Shown one piece after another: positions 8,804 through 17,430 of a DNA stretch of 34,014 bases. The notes below the pieces were generated by a model. It was not told the origin of the DNA and searched no databases. It was given only the letters and a program-made list of their open reading frames with translations. The position numbers were made by a program, and so were the translations under genes. Origin of the DNA: Microcaldota archaeon (GTDB lineage Archaea > Micrarchaeota > Micrarchaeia > Micrarchaeales > Micrarchaeaceae); the NCBI GenBank assembly GCA_028867285.1, contig JAGWGP010000002.1, positions 1-34,014 of the forward strand, written 5' to 3'. The stretch's first letter is position 1, and every line of letters starts with the position of its first letter.

Positions 8804-8859
8804 AGTAAGTGAATAATTATGTGCGCACTAAATAATAATATTGCTGCTAAAGTAGTTAT

Positions 8860-9411
8860 ATGCCAAGGTTCTACACCGGAGCGGGCGACGCGGGCTATTC
8901 CGGCCTGATAGGCGGGAGCAAGCTGCCCAAGTCAGGGGAGATATTCGAGGCCATAGGCAGCGTCGACGAGCTCAACAGCGCGATAGGTGTCGCGATAACC
9001 AACTCCACCGACGAGCACCTGGGCGACATGCTGCAGAACGTCCAGAACAAGCTGTTCATAATCGGGGCCGAGCTGGCGTCCGTCGCGCACGGCGGAGCAA
9101 TGCCGGCGAAGTCAATCGACAAGGAATCCGTCACGGATCTGGAGAGGGGCATCGAGGAGCTGTCGAGCGGCCTGCCAGAGCTGAAGAAGTTCGTCCTGCC
9201 AGGCGGTTCGGTGAGCGGATCATACCTGCACCTCGCAAGGGCGGTGTGCAGGAGGGCGGAGCGCTCCGTCATCCGTGCCGGCACAGGCGAAAAACCGATT
9301 GCGAACCCCGAGGCCGTGAGGTATCTCAACAGGCTATCCTCGTTCCTTTTCGTTGCCGCACTTTACATCAACAGGAAAGAGGGCGTAGAGGAGCAGAATC
9401 CAACTTACTGA
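8860..9411 (+). CDS. ATP:cob(I)alamin adenosyltransferase, PduO type
   Basis: MPRFYTGAGDAGYSGLIGG, GSVDELNSAIG, FVLPGGSVSGSYLHLARAVCRRAER, YLNRLSSFLFVAAL. Confidence 0.92.
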   Translation: MPRFYTGAGDAGYSGLIGGSKLPKSGEIFEAIGSVDELNSAIGVAITNSTDEHLGDMLQNVQNKLFIIGAELASVAHGGAMPAKSIDKESVTDLERGIEELSSGLPELKKFVLPGGSVSGSYLHLARAVCRRAERSVIRAGTGEKPIANPEAVRYLNRLSSFLFVAALYINRKEGVEEQNPTY

Positions 9412-9894
9412 TCAGATGTTGAAGTACTCCCTGAACGTGGGGGTGGTCTCGACCTTCTTTGTCCTCCCGACAGGGGTCCTCCTTATGAACTCCTTCTCGA
9501 GCAGCTCCTTCATGTAGTCGTAAGTGGAGGATCCGAACGCCTTCACTATGCTGTTCTGCATCACGGGCTCGTTCTTGCTTATGTAGGCGAGTATCCTCAG
9601 CGCCCCCTTCGACAGGTCCGGCGCCCCGGCTAGCGAGTTGACCTTCTCCACGTACTGCTGCTTTATGCCCAGCGTGTACCTGTCCCCCAGCCTCTCCACC
9701 AGGAAGGCGCTGCTCCCGTTCTGGTAATCCGCCATGAGCTCCTCCATCAGCTCCTTCACGTAGCCTATTGACATGACGCCCAGGACCTTCGCCAGCTCGT
9801 TGACGTCCAGCGCCCTGCCTGACACGAACAGCGCCGCCTCGGCTATCCTCTTGTGCTCAGGATCCTTAGCCCGCTGGTCTGCCATCCGCATCAT
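9412..9894 (-). CDS. scpB: segregation and condensation protein ScpB
   Basis: wHTH protein KRIAEAALFVSGRALDVNELAKVL, RLGDRYTLGIKQQY, LSKGALRILAYISKNEP; overlaps scpA. Confidence 0.85.
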   Translation of the reverse strand: MMRMADQRAKDPEHKRIAEAALFVSGRALDVNELAKVLGVMSIGYVKELMEELMADYQNGSSAFLVERLGDRYTLGIKQQYVEKVNSLAGAPDLSKGALRILAYISKNEPVMQNSIVKAFGSSTYDYMKELLEKEFIRRTPVGRTKKVETTPTFREYFNI

Positions 9895-10600
9895 CGTTTA
9901 CCCGTATTATTATCTCGCCGAAGAACTGCTCCTGTATCATGGTGAGGCTCCCCTTGTGCGCAAGGAAGAGCATCGGTACGAACAGGTCAAGCAGCACGCG
10001 GTCTATGGTGCCGAAGTTCTTCGAGACGTCTGTGAAGTTGGCAAGCCCCTCCTTGTCCGCGCACTTGCCTATTATCTGGAACACTATGGTCGACTTCTCG
10101 TCTATGTCGTCCTTGTTGACTATCAGCTCCACCGGCGTGAACTTCTCCTTGAGCACCGATTCCCTCCTCTCGTTGAGCTTTATCGCCTGGTTGAGCGCGT
10201 CCATCAGCTCGTTGAGCGTTATCCTCCTGTTGGGCTGCATCCTAGCCCTCGGCATCAGCGCGGGCACCTCGGGCATTATCCTGGGAACCGCCTCACCGGC
10301 CGGCTCCTCCATAGCCTCCTCCACCGGGTCGAATATCGTTATGCTGTCGCTCTTGAACCTAAGCAGGATCGATGCGGCTAGTATTATGTTGGCCGGCACG
10401 TGGAGGTCCAGTATCCTCATCTGCTTGACCACCCCGACGTAGCTGTCCACTATCTTGACTATGTCTATGTCCCACGGGTCTATCTTGTGGGTCTCTATGA
10501 GATCCATCAGCAGCTCTCTCCACGTCGCGTTCTTCACAAGGTCCTGCAGGTCAAGCTCCTTGTAAGCCACGGTGCTGCTAGTAGCTACGCTATCCAACAA
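9866..10600 (-). CDS. scpA: segregation and condensation protein ScpA (kleisin)
   Basis: LMDLIETHKIDPWDIDIVKIVDSYVGVVKQMRILDLHVPANIILAASILLRFKSD; C-terminal FVPMLFLAHKGSLTMIQEQFFGEIII; TTG start. Confidence 0.92.
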   Translation of the reverse strand: MLDSVATSSTVAYKELDLQDLVKNATWRELLMDLIETHKIDPWDIDIVKIVDSYVGVVKQMRILDLHVPANIILAASILLRFKSDSITIFDPVEEAMEEPAGEAVPRIMPEVPALMPRARMQPNRRITLNELMDALNQAIKLNERRESVLKEKFTPVELIVNKDDIDEKSTIVFQIIGKCADKEGLANFTDVSKNFGTIDRVLLDLFVPMLFLAHKGSLTMIQEQFFGEIIIRVNDDADGRPAG

Positions 10601-10665
10601 AACCTACCTTTCTGGTGCCGATTGTATTGCCCTGACAAGCTATTTATGCCTATTGCTCTATCTCG

Positions 10666-11460
10666 TCATTTCCTGATTATGGCGTAGTCCAGCACTATCT
10701 CGGTCTCCCTTGCGGAATAGGGCCTCACCACCCTGTCCAGCAGGAACCTCACCTTGTAGCCGTTCCTCTTTGCGTGCTCCCTTATGGCCATCTTGGTGTC
10801 CCCAACCACGGATTCGGCAGGGCCGAAGGTGTAGATGTGCACCACTGATTTCTTTTTGGACACCCGCAGCGCGTCGTCGAGGAAGGAGAGGCTCGTCTTC
10901 GGCATCGGCATCACAACCCTGTCTGCGAAGCCCTCGTTGTCCCCGGAGAGCCTCTTCACGCTGCCGCACTGTGCGGTCACGTTGTGCACCTTGTTGAGCC
11001 TCACGTTGTCGAGAAGGTAGTTGTACGCATTCCTGTTGAGCTCTATGCACCGCACAGTTGTCTTGGGGTGCGACTTGGCTATCTCTATGGCGAACGGGCC
11101 CACCCCAGCGAACAGCACCATAACCCTCTCCCTCGGCTTCACGAGCCCGAGTATCCTCGTCCTCTCGAACGAGAGCCTGTTTGAGAAAAAGGTCTTCCTG
11201 ACGTCGAATCTGAAGAGGCAGTTGTTCTCCCTGTAGTCCGCGGTGTAGTTCCTCTCGCCGGCGACGTACCTTACCTTCCTTATCCTGTATATCCCGGTGA
11301 CCGCGCCCGCCTTAGCCAGTACCGTACTCACCTGCCTGTGTGTGGCCAAGAGCTCCCTGGCCCTCGCCCTCTCCTTTGCCCTGCTCTCCTCCTCTATTAT
11401 GGCTATGTTGCCGAGCAGGTCGTATCCCCTTGCCATAGATAGGCTTTTTAGCCTTTCCAT
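10666..11460 (-). CDS. Trm5-like tRNA (guanine37-N1)-methyltransferase
   Basis: SNRLSFERTRILGLVKPRERVMVLFAGVGPFAIEIAK, CIELNRNAYNYLLDNVRLNKV, DRVVMPMPKTSLSFLDDAL. Start could be ATG 11436. Confidence 0.88.
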   Translation of the reverse strand: MERLKSLSMARGYDLLGNIAIIEEESRAKERARARELLATHRQVSTVLAKAGAVTGIYRIRKVRYVAGERNYTADYRENNCLFRFDVRKTFFSNRLSFERTRILGLVKPRERVMVLFAGVGPFAIEIAKSHPKTTVRCIELNRNAYNYLLDNVRLNKVHNVTAQCGSVKRLSGDNEGFADRVVMPMPKTSLSFLDDALRVSKKKSVVHIYTFGPAESVVGDTKMAIREHAKRNGYKVRFLLDRVVRPYSARETEIVLDYAIIRK

Positions 11461-11524
11461 ACTTAATACTTAGTGGAAATAGGACATAGCTGGGGCTATC
11501 CCCTCTTTCTGTAAACGTGATAAC

Positions 11525-11968
11525 GTGTATTTCGTAGTCAAGGTAACGTCGGGCCAGGAGAGGATTGCGGCCAACATGCTGCAGAACAAGATGAACCCGG
11601 AGATTCCCATATACTCCATAATAGTCGTGGAGGGGATGAGGGGCTACATAATAGTCGAGGCCGAGGACGAGGTCGCGGTGAGGCAGTACATAACCAAGGG
11701 CAGGAACATAAGGGGGATACTGCCCAAGCCACTCGCAGAGGACGAGGTCAACAAGCTTATAGAGGTAAGGGCGCACGCCGTAGGAATAGAGAGGGGCGAC
11801 ACAATAGAGTTCACAAGCGGGCCGTTCAAGGGCTACAAGGCGAAGGTGCTCAAGGTGGACGACCTGAAGGACGACATAACCGTCGAGCTTATGGACGTCG
11901 TCGTACCGATACCGATAACCACTAAGATGAACACTGCAAAGGTTATACAAAAGGCAGGCAAAGAGTGA
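11525..11968 (+). CDS. spt5: transcription elongation factor Spt5 (NusG-like, archaeal)
   Basis: FVVKVTSGQERIAANML NGN domain; VRAHAVGIERGDTIEFTSGPFKGYKAKVLKVD KOW; GTG start; followed by L11. Confidence 0.93.
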   Translation: MYFVVKVTSGQERIAANMLQNKMNPEIPIYSIIVVEGMRGYIIVEAEDEVAVRQYITKGRNIRGILPKPLAEDEVNKLIEVRAHAVGIERGDTIEFTSGPFKGYKAKVLKVDDLKDDITVELMDVVVPIPITTKMNTAKVIQKAGKE

Positions 11969-11984
11969 AAAACAAGGAGATCAT

Positions 11985-12452
11985 ATGGCAGACGTAATAA
12001 TAGCAGGACTGATTGAGGGGGGAAAGGCGTCGGGAGGACCGCCACTGGGTCCGGCTCTTGGACCCCTGGGCGTCAACATAAACGCTATAGTGGCCGAGAT
12101 AAACGACAAGACCAAGCAGTTCGCGGGCATAAAGATACCGGTTAAGGTCATAGTCGACCCGGTCACCAAGAGCTACAAGGTCGAGGTCGGTGCACCGCCC
12201 ACGAGCGCGCTCATACTCAAGGAACTGGGCATACAGAGCGGCGCCAAGACCAAGGACGAGACTGTAGGCAACATAACCATGGAGCAGGTCAAGAAGATAG
12301 CCCAGGCAAAGGAGTCTAAGATGTACGGCAACACCCCGGCAGCCAGGGCAAAGCAGATCATAGGAACCTGCAAGAGCATGGGCGTCAAGGTCGAGGGCGA
12401 GGACCCGAGGGTCATAATCGCCAAGATAAACAAGGGAGAGATAAAGATTTGA
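11985..12452 (+). CDS. rpl11: ribosomal protein L11 (uL11)
   Basis: LIEGGKASGGPPLGPALGPLGVNINAIVAEINDKTKQFAGIKIPVKV; GTCKSMGVKVEG. Confidence 0.97.
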   Translation: MADVIIAGLIEGGKASGGPPLGPALGPLGVNINAIVAEINDKTKQFAGIKIPVKVIVDPVTKSYKVEVGAPPTSALILKELGIQSGAKTKDETVGNITMEQVKKIAQAKESKMYGNTPAARAKQIIGTCKSMGVKVEGEDPRVIIAKINKGEIKI

Positions 12453-12513
12453 TTTAAAGAAGGCAGAAAAATTATTTAAAGCGTAGTTTGGCTCATGTAT
12501 CTCTTAACTTTAG

Positions 12514-13128
12514 CTAAAGCCCAAAGGAGTTTCTAAACTCTCTAGCATCTATTTCGTCAATTACGGATGTTTCATTAGGGTTTTGTTTTTCTGTGTTTTT
12601 CCTTAGCAACTCCTCTGAATCTTCCAGGGTCTTAGTTTTAGTATGTTCCTCAACCAATGTTGCATACATCTCATTTATTGTATCTACCCATGGCCCCTTT
12701 CTATAAACTTTTACCTCACTATATTTATTCAACGAGGCAAATGCTAAATCATAGGTATAACCATAATCCAATTTTGCACCTTTATCTAACATAGCACTAC
12801 TGGTGCTTACTCCGTCGATTTTAAAAACTAAATTACCATCAAAATCTACCAAAATATCTGACAAGCTAGTTCTAATCCATACCTCATCTCTCCTCCCACC
12901 TATCCTTAGCTCTCTCTCACCACTAGCAACGTTATAATCATGATAACGGGTTGTAAAGTGTTCGCCTATTTCGGAATAATGCTCATACACACTTATGTCT
13001 GCTACTCCATGCTTATTAAGAATCGCACAAATCTTCTCCGCAATCTTTTTACCTTCTTCCTTCAAGTCGGCGATTGCCTTCTTCTCAACTGCAGTGAGTG
13101 TCTTCAAATCCTTGAAATTTTGTGTCAT
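12514..13128 (-). CDS. hypothetical protein (204 aa), visibly AT-rich gene
   Basis: Uninterrupted ORF with strong A/T codon usage unlike its neighbours. Confidence 0.65.
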   Translation of the reverse strand: MTQNFKDLKTLTAVEKKAIADLKEEGKKIAEKICAILNKHGVADISVYEHYSEIGEHFTTRYHDYNVASGERELRIGGRRDEVWIRTSLSDILVDFDGNLVFKIDGVSTSSAMLDKGAKLDYGYTYDLAFASLNKYSEVKVYRKGPWVDTINEMYATLVEEHTKTKTLEDSEELLRKNTEKQNPNETSVIDEIDAREFRNSFGL

Positions 13129-13139
13129 ATTAAGTCCTA

Positions 13140-14636
13140 TTAACCTGTAGATTTACTCTTCTTGCGCTTGGTATCCTTCTCCTTTTTGGGGGACTCTTCT
13201 CCCTCAGCCCCGCTTCTCTGCTGCTCAAGCTTCGCAACCATCTCCTTCAATTTGATGTTCTCCTCCTCAAGCTTCTGGTGGCTGCTCTTGCTGCCCTTGA
13301 GCTCGCTATTGATCTCCTTTGCGGTCTGCCTGAGCTTTTCATTCTCCTTGTTCAGTTTAGCGTCATCCTCTAGTCTCCTCTGCCTCTCCCTTGCCCTCTC
13401 TATCTCGGCAAGGTCCAGCCCCTCGTTGTTGGGCAGCCTAAATTCACCTATGCCTATCAACTTCTGCACCGCCGGCAGGTCCTTTTGCAGGTTGGCCAGG
13501 AACTGCTCATCTATGTGTCCCCTCTCAAGCTCGTAATTTCCATCTTTCCTGTCCTGTATGTTCTTCAGCGTCTGCAGGTGGGCATAGCATATCAGGGGCC
13601 CCACGAACCGGTCCTCTATCAGCCTCCCGGGTTCTATCGAGCAAGTCTCTATCAACGAGTAGAGGATGTCCAGCGTCTCTATCGCCTCGTCTATGCTCTG
13701 TACTATCGTTATGGCGCCATACGCGGCAATCTCGGGCCTTGCCTTTACCCTTGCCATCAAGCTCTCGTTTTCAGGGTTCTCTATCAGTATCAGCTTGGTC
13801 GCCGCAACCTCGAGCTCCTTCTCGCCCTCCTTGGCCCAGGCCTCGTAGGCTGCCTTTCCGAGGACACCGCTGTCGTCCACAAGTATGTTGTACCTGACCT
13901 GGTCTCCGGCGTATTTCTTGAGGGTGCTGTCTATGCTGTCGCAATCGATCTGTATCGCCTTTACCCCCGCCGCTGCGTGACCACCCTCCTTATTCTTGTC
14001 TTCCGGGGACACATACACCACCTCCTTGTCCTTGTAGTGCATCCCTACAACCGTGGGGTTCTTAACGTAATCCTTTATCGTATCCTCCATCCTGTGCGGC
14101 GCGGCGGTCAGTATGCCGCTCCCGGGAAACTTGTCGAATATTCCAAGGAACTCCTGGGTGTCCTTTATCGCAAGCATCCTATCGCTGCCGCCGTTTGCCA
14201 CGCGGGCGAACTCGTGGTTTATAAGGTTTACGAGCGGCTCCGCAGTCAATCCGTATGGTAGGTACCACGTTCTTTGGCCCTTCAGGTCGCTTCGCTTCCT
14301 ATAATGCGTCCTGGCCGCCTCAGGCCCCAGCTTCTTGCTCTTCAACATCTCCTTATACTCCTTCTCAGTGGGCCACAGCTTGGGGTTGAACCCCGGGTTG
14401 TAGATCTGGTCCATGTGCCTATTGTATAAGCGAACGGAAAGGCCACCGGTATCGATTATGCTCCCCTCGAAATCAAAGCCGACCCTTACGTAGGCCACCT
14501 GGGCCCTGAGCCTCATTCCAAGGACTCTCTCAAAGGCCTCCCTTCTGGACGTCTCTATAAACTCGAATCCGCCGCCGCCCTGCGCCTCACCCGCAGCGGA
14601 TTGTTTCGGGGCCTTTCCTCCACCAGGACCTGCCAT
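13140..14636 (-). CDS. HAD-like protein with degenerate motif I (DFEGSIIDT) and C-terminal coiled coil / basic tail (498 aa)
   Basis: VGFDFEGSIIDTGG, GILTAAPHRMED, NILVDDSG spaced like HAD motifs I/II/IV; heptad-like KLNKENEKLRQTAKEINSELKG...KLEEENIKLKEMVAKLEQQ; KKEKDTKRKKSKS tail. Confidence 0.6.
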   Translation of the reverse strand: MAGPGGGKAPKQSAAGEAQGGGGFEFIETSRREAFERVLGMRLRAQVAYVRVGFDFEGSIIDTGGLSVRLYNRHMDQIYNPGFNPKLWPTEKEYKEMLKSKKLGPEAARTHYRKRSDLKGQRTWYLPYGLTAEPLVNLINHEFARVANGGSDRMLAIKDTQEFLGIFDKFPGSGILTAAPHRMEDTIKDYVKNPTVVGMHYKDKEVVYVSPEDKNKEGGHAAAGVKAIQIDCDSIDSTLKKYAGDQVRYNILVDDSGVLGKAAYEAWAKEGEKELEVAATKLILIENPENESLMARVKARPEIAAYGAITIVQSIDEAIETLDILYSLIETCSIEPGRLIEDRFVGPLICYAHLQTLKNIQDRKDGNYELERGHIDEQFLANLQKDLPAVQKLIGIGEFRLPNNEGLDLAEIERARERQRRLEDDAKLNKENEKLRQTAKEINSELKGSKSSHQKLEEENIKLKEMVAKLEQQRSGAEGEESPKKEKDTKRKKSKSTG

Positions 14637-14672
14637 AGCTCATCAACCGATTGATTGAATTAGTGACGGAAG

Positions 14673-14760
14673 TAATATATATAAATTGCGATTAGCGGTT
14701 CCCCACTATTGCGGTTGGTATTTAATGGTATCCTAGGCTTCCAGATAAATTTATATATAA
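14673..14760. promoter_or_regulatory. divergent promoter pair: TATA boxes for the 498-aa (-) and 696-aa (+) genes
   Basis: TAATATATATAAA (14673-14685, minus-strand TATA) and TTTATATATAA (14750-14760, plus-strand TATA) in the intergenic region. Confidence 0.6.
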
Positions 14761-14792
14761 TGCCAATCAGTAACTAGATAGGGCGAGATGGC

Positions 14793-16883
14793 ATGGCAGC
14801 CAAGGAGAAGACGATAAAGAAGAGCGTGGATAGGTTCGAGAAGCTCAGCCAGCTCGGGTTCGAGACCATACAAGATGTGGCCCAGAACTTCGGGGTTCTA
14901 TTCAACGATGCAAATATGGCGGGAAAGATATACGAAAAGACATACCGCGAGGAGATCAGTAAGGGGAAGTCTGAGGCAGAGGCCAAGGAAGTTGCCAACA
15001 AGGCCAAGGAAAGTGCCGAACTCGTGAGGGACTACTTTGTGCACATAAACGGCGAGCTTCACACAAGGCCTGACGACAAGAACATGAACGAGAGGCGCCA
15101 GGGCATCTTTGACCAAGTGTTCGATGAGGAGAAGGCCAAGGAGGCCAGCAGGAAAGAGGCTGCCATGAGAGAGCAACAGGAGTTCCTGGCCAAATTGGGC
15201 GAAAAGATTGCTGAGGGCTATTCCGACAAGCTTAATGAGCAGTATGATTCGCTAAGCGAGGGCATATCGCAGAAGAAGCTCAACGAGCTCATGGCTGCGG
15301 TGAAAGAGGCATCAGACAACTACATACTCGACCTGGCCAAGGCGCTGGAGCGCGAGGAGATGCTCAACAGGGACCGCCTTGCAAGCAGGAAGCCCGAAGA
15401 GCTCAATACAATAGAGGAAATAAAGAAGCAGATAGAGAGCTCGAAGGAGCTCAGCAAGAAGATAAAGCAGCTCATGCAGGAGTGGGGCGAACTGCTCAAG
15501 AAGGCGGAGCAGGAATCCCAGTCAAAGGCCAAGGGCCTGAAGGCCACGCCAGAAGTGATTGACAACAGCAGGTCGCTTCTGGACAACATAAGGGAGGGGG
15601 TCGAGAAGCTTATAGCTTCCGCATCAGAAGCGGGAATAACCGGAAACAGGCCAACCATGGCGTCGATGATAAACACGATAGTTGAAGCGAGGGATGCGCA
15701 GCTCTGGAGCGAGTTCCACGGCACCGGCTCTCTTGAGGATATGAGGAAGAAGGCGATAGAGTACCTCAACAAGACCAACGAGATGATAAGGTACGATCCG
15801 GAGGTGATGCCGTTCCTGAAGCTGATAGACCAGCTGAGCTACATAGGCACGATAAAGGGCGGCGTGGAGGGGGCCTCCAGGGTCGCCGGTACTTTCGCGG
15901 AGAAGTGGACCGCGGCAAAGAGGAAGGCGGGCCAGAGCCTGATATACGGAGACACAAAGGTCAAGCTCCTAGAGAGAGCAATACAGAGGGAGTATGGCCC
16001 CTCAGCGAACATGAGCCCAAGCAAGCACTTCATACGCGCGCTGGAGAGCACGTTCGGCAAGGACTCATTCGAGATAACTTCCGACATAATTAACATGGTC
16101 ATGAAATCCATACCAGAAAACAAGAGGAACAGGAAGGGCATACTCTCCCATGCGGACATGGTGCTCAACGGGATGGCAAGGATAAGGGGGGAGGCCAAGG
16201 TGGCAAGCACAGTGACCACCATACTGAACACCGGCCTTCTAGGCTCCACCGGCAACAGGGCCGGCGATAACAGGAAGGAGGGCATAGTTAAGGTAATGTT
16301 GCATCCGAATACGGTAACCTACTCGATGCTCGAGGATATGAGCGATTACCTCGCCAAGATGACATGGGCGCAGGAATACTTCTCAAAGCACAACCAGGCG
16401 CTGAATCAGCTCACCGACAACATTGAGAGGCTTAAGATCAACTACGAGGCCGAGGCCGCGCATCCGGAGAAGCTCATGGCAAAGTATATGTCGCTGTTCA
16501 AGCTGGTTAACCTGACATGGGTGGAGATGCGCGTTACCAGCATGGAAACGAGGCTCGTACTGTTCACCCACATACAGAACGCAAGGACGATCCTTGACGC
16601 AGAGGCTGTGGGGCGCATGTTGATGGAACAGTACCTGCGAAGCACCAAGAAGGCCTTCAACCTCAGCGAGAAGGAGGCAAAGTTCCTGGAGAAATTCAAG
16701 GAGAGGAACAGGAGCCCCACAGAGTACATCTCCGAAGACGAGCTGTGGTATGACATCCTGGCCAAGATAGAGAAGAAATTGCAGGAGCAGGAGGCAGAGA
16801 AGGCGGCCAAGGCGGAGGGGACGCCGTTGATGCTAAACCCCTACGCATCCGCAGGGACATCGATTCCGGGGGCCCAGGCGTAG
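14793..16883 (+). CDS. large, predominantly helical hypothetical protein (696 aa)
   Basis: Long ORF with TATA promoter; Lys/Glu-rich helical composition; no signal peptide, transmembrane segment or family recognised. Confidence 0.75.
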   Translation: MAAKEKTIKKSVDRFEKLSQLGFETIQDVAQNFGVLFNDANMAGKIYEKTYREEISKGKSEAEAKEVANKAKESAELVRDYFVHINGELHTRPDDKNMNERRQGIFDQVFDEEKAKEASRKEAAMREQQEFLAKLGEKIAEGYSDKLNEQYDSLSEGISQKKLNELMAAVKEASDNYILDLAKALEREEMLNRDRLASRKPEELNTIEEIKKQIESSKELSKKIKQLMQEWGELLKKAEQESQSKAKGLKATPEVIDNSRSLLDNIREGVEKLIASASEAGITGNRPTMASMINTIVEARDAQLWSEFHGTGSLEDMRKKAIEYLNKTNEMIRYDPEVMPFLKLIDQLSYIGTIKGGVEGASRVAGTFAEKWTAAKRKAGQSLIYGDTKVKLLERAIQREYGPSANMSPSKHFIRALESTFGKDSFEITSDIINMVMKSIPENKRNRKGILSHADMVLNGMARIRGEAKVASTVTTILNTGLLGSTGNRAGDNRKEGIVKVMLHPNTVTYSMLEDMSDYLAKMTWAQEYFSKHNQALNQLTDNIERLKINYEAEAAHPEKLMAKYMSLFKLVNLTWVEMRVTSMETRLVLFTHIQNARTILDAEAVGRMLMEQYLRSTKKAFNLSEKEAKFLEKFKERNRSPTEYISEDELWYDILAKIEKKLQEQEAEKAAKAEGTPLMLNPYASAGTSIPGAQA

Positions 16884-16897
16884 CGCACACCGTGCGC

Positions 16898-17287
16898 CTA
16901 TGCCCTGAGCATCCCCTTTATCTTCTTTGATAGGGCCTCCAGTTCCTTTATGTCTTTATCATCGATAGAGCTACCGTCTTTTACGCTCTTTATGTGCTCG
17001 TCTATGACGTTTATCAGCTTAAGCCACTCCTCTGCGTCCTCCTTGAGTATTTCTATGACCGCACCTTCCGTCGATATCAGGCTCATAAGTTTGAGTAGCC
17101 TCTTGGCATCAGCGTCCTCCCTTCCTAGCCTCGATGCAACGTGGTCCCTGAGCTCCTCCACCCTGCCGGTATCCAGCTCCTTCGCCTCATCGATAAGGAC
17201 GCCCATGCCCTTTATGGCGTCTTCCAGCGACTCGTGCAGCATTGATATCAGCTTGTCTATCTCCACGCCCTTAAGGTATCCTGCCAT
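16898..17287 (-). CDS. small helical hypothetical protein (129 aa)
   Basis: ORF convergent with the 696-aa gene; helical composition. Confidence 0.6.
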   Translation of the reverse strand: MAGYLKGVEIDKLISMLHESLEDAIKGMGVLIDEAKELDTGRVEELRDHVASRLGREDADAKRLLKLMSLISTEGAVIEILKEDAEEWLKLINVIDEHIKSVKDGSSIDDKDIKELEALSKKIKGMLRA

Positions 17288-17430
17288 CGTTATCGCTTCA
17301 TAATTGTATCACAAGGAATAAAATACCGAATCAGAAACCGATTCGCTGCGCAATCCGCAACCTATTAAAGGCTTCATTGACCATATCTACCTGAAGACGA
17401 CGCAGAGTAGAGGGTATCTACAGCTAGTTA

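Noticed and set aside
8821-8828. GTGCGCAC palindrome between tRNA-Val and the cobalamin adenosyltransferase gene
   Set aside because: An 8-bp self-complementary word is expected by chance in 34 kb; no second copy noticed nearby.
13485-14261. 258-aa plus-strand ORF opposite the 498-aa gene
   Set aside because: Leu/Val/Tyr-rich shadow composition; the minus-strand ORF is longer, has a TATA and shows HAD-like motifs.
17327-17345. CGAATC-N7-GATTCG inverted repeat upstream of the ProDH-like gene
   Set aside because: Only 6 bp per arm and not positioned clearly against a TATA; could be chance.
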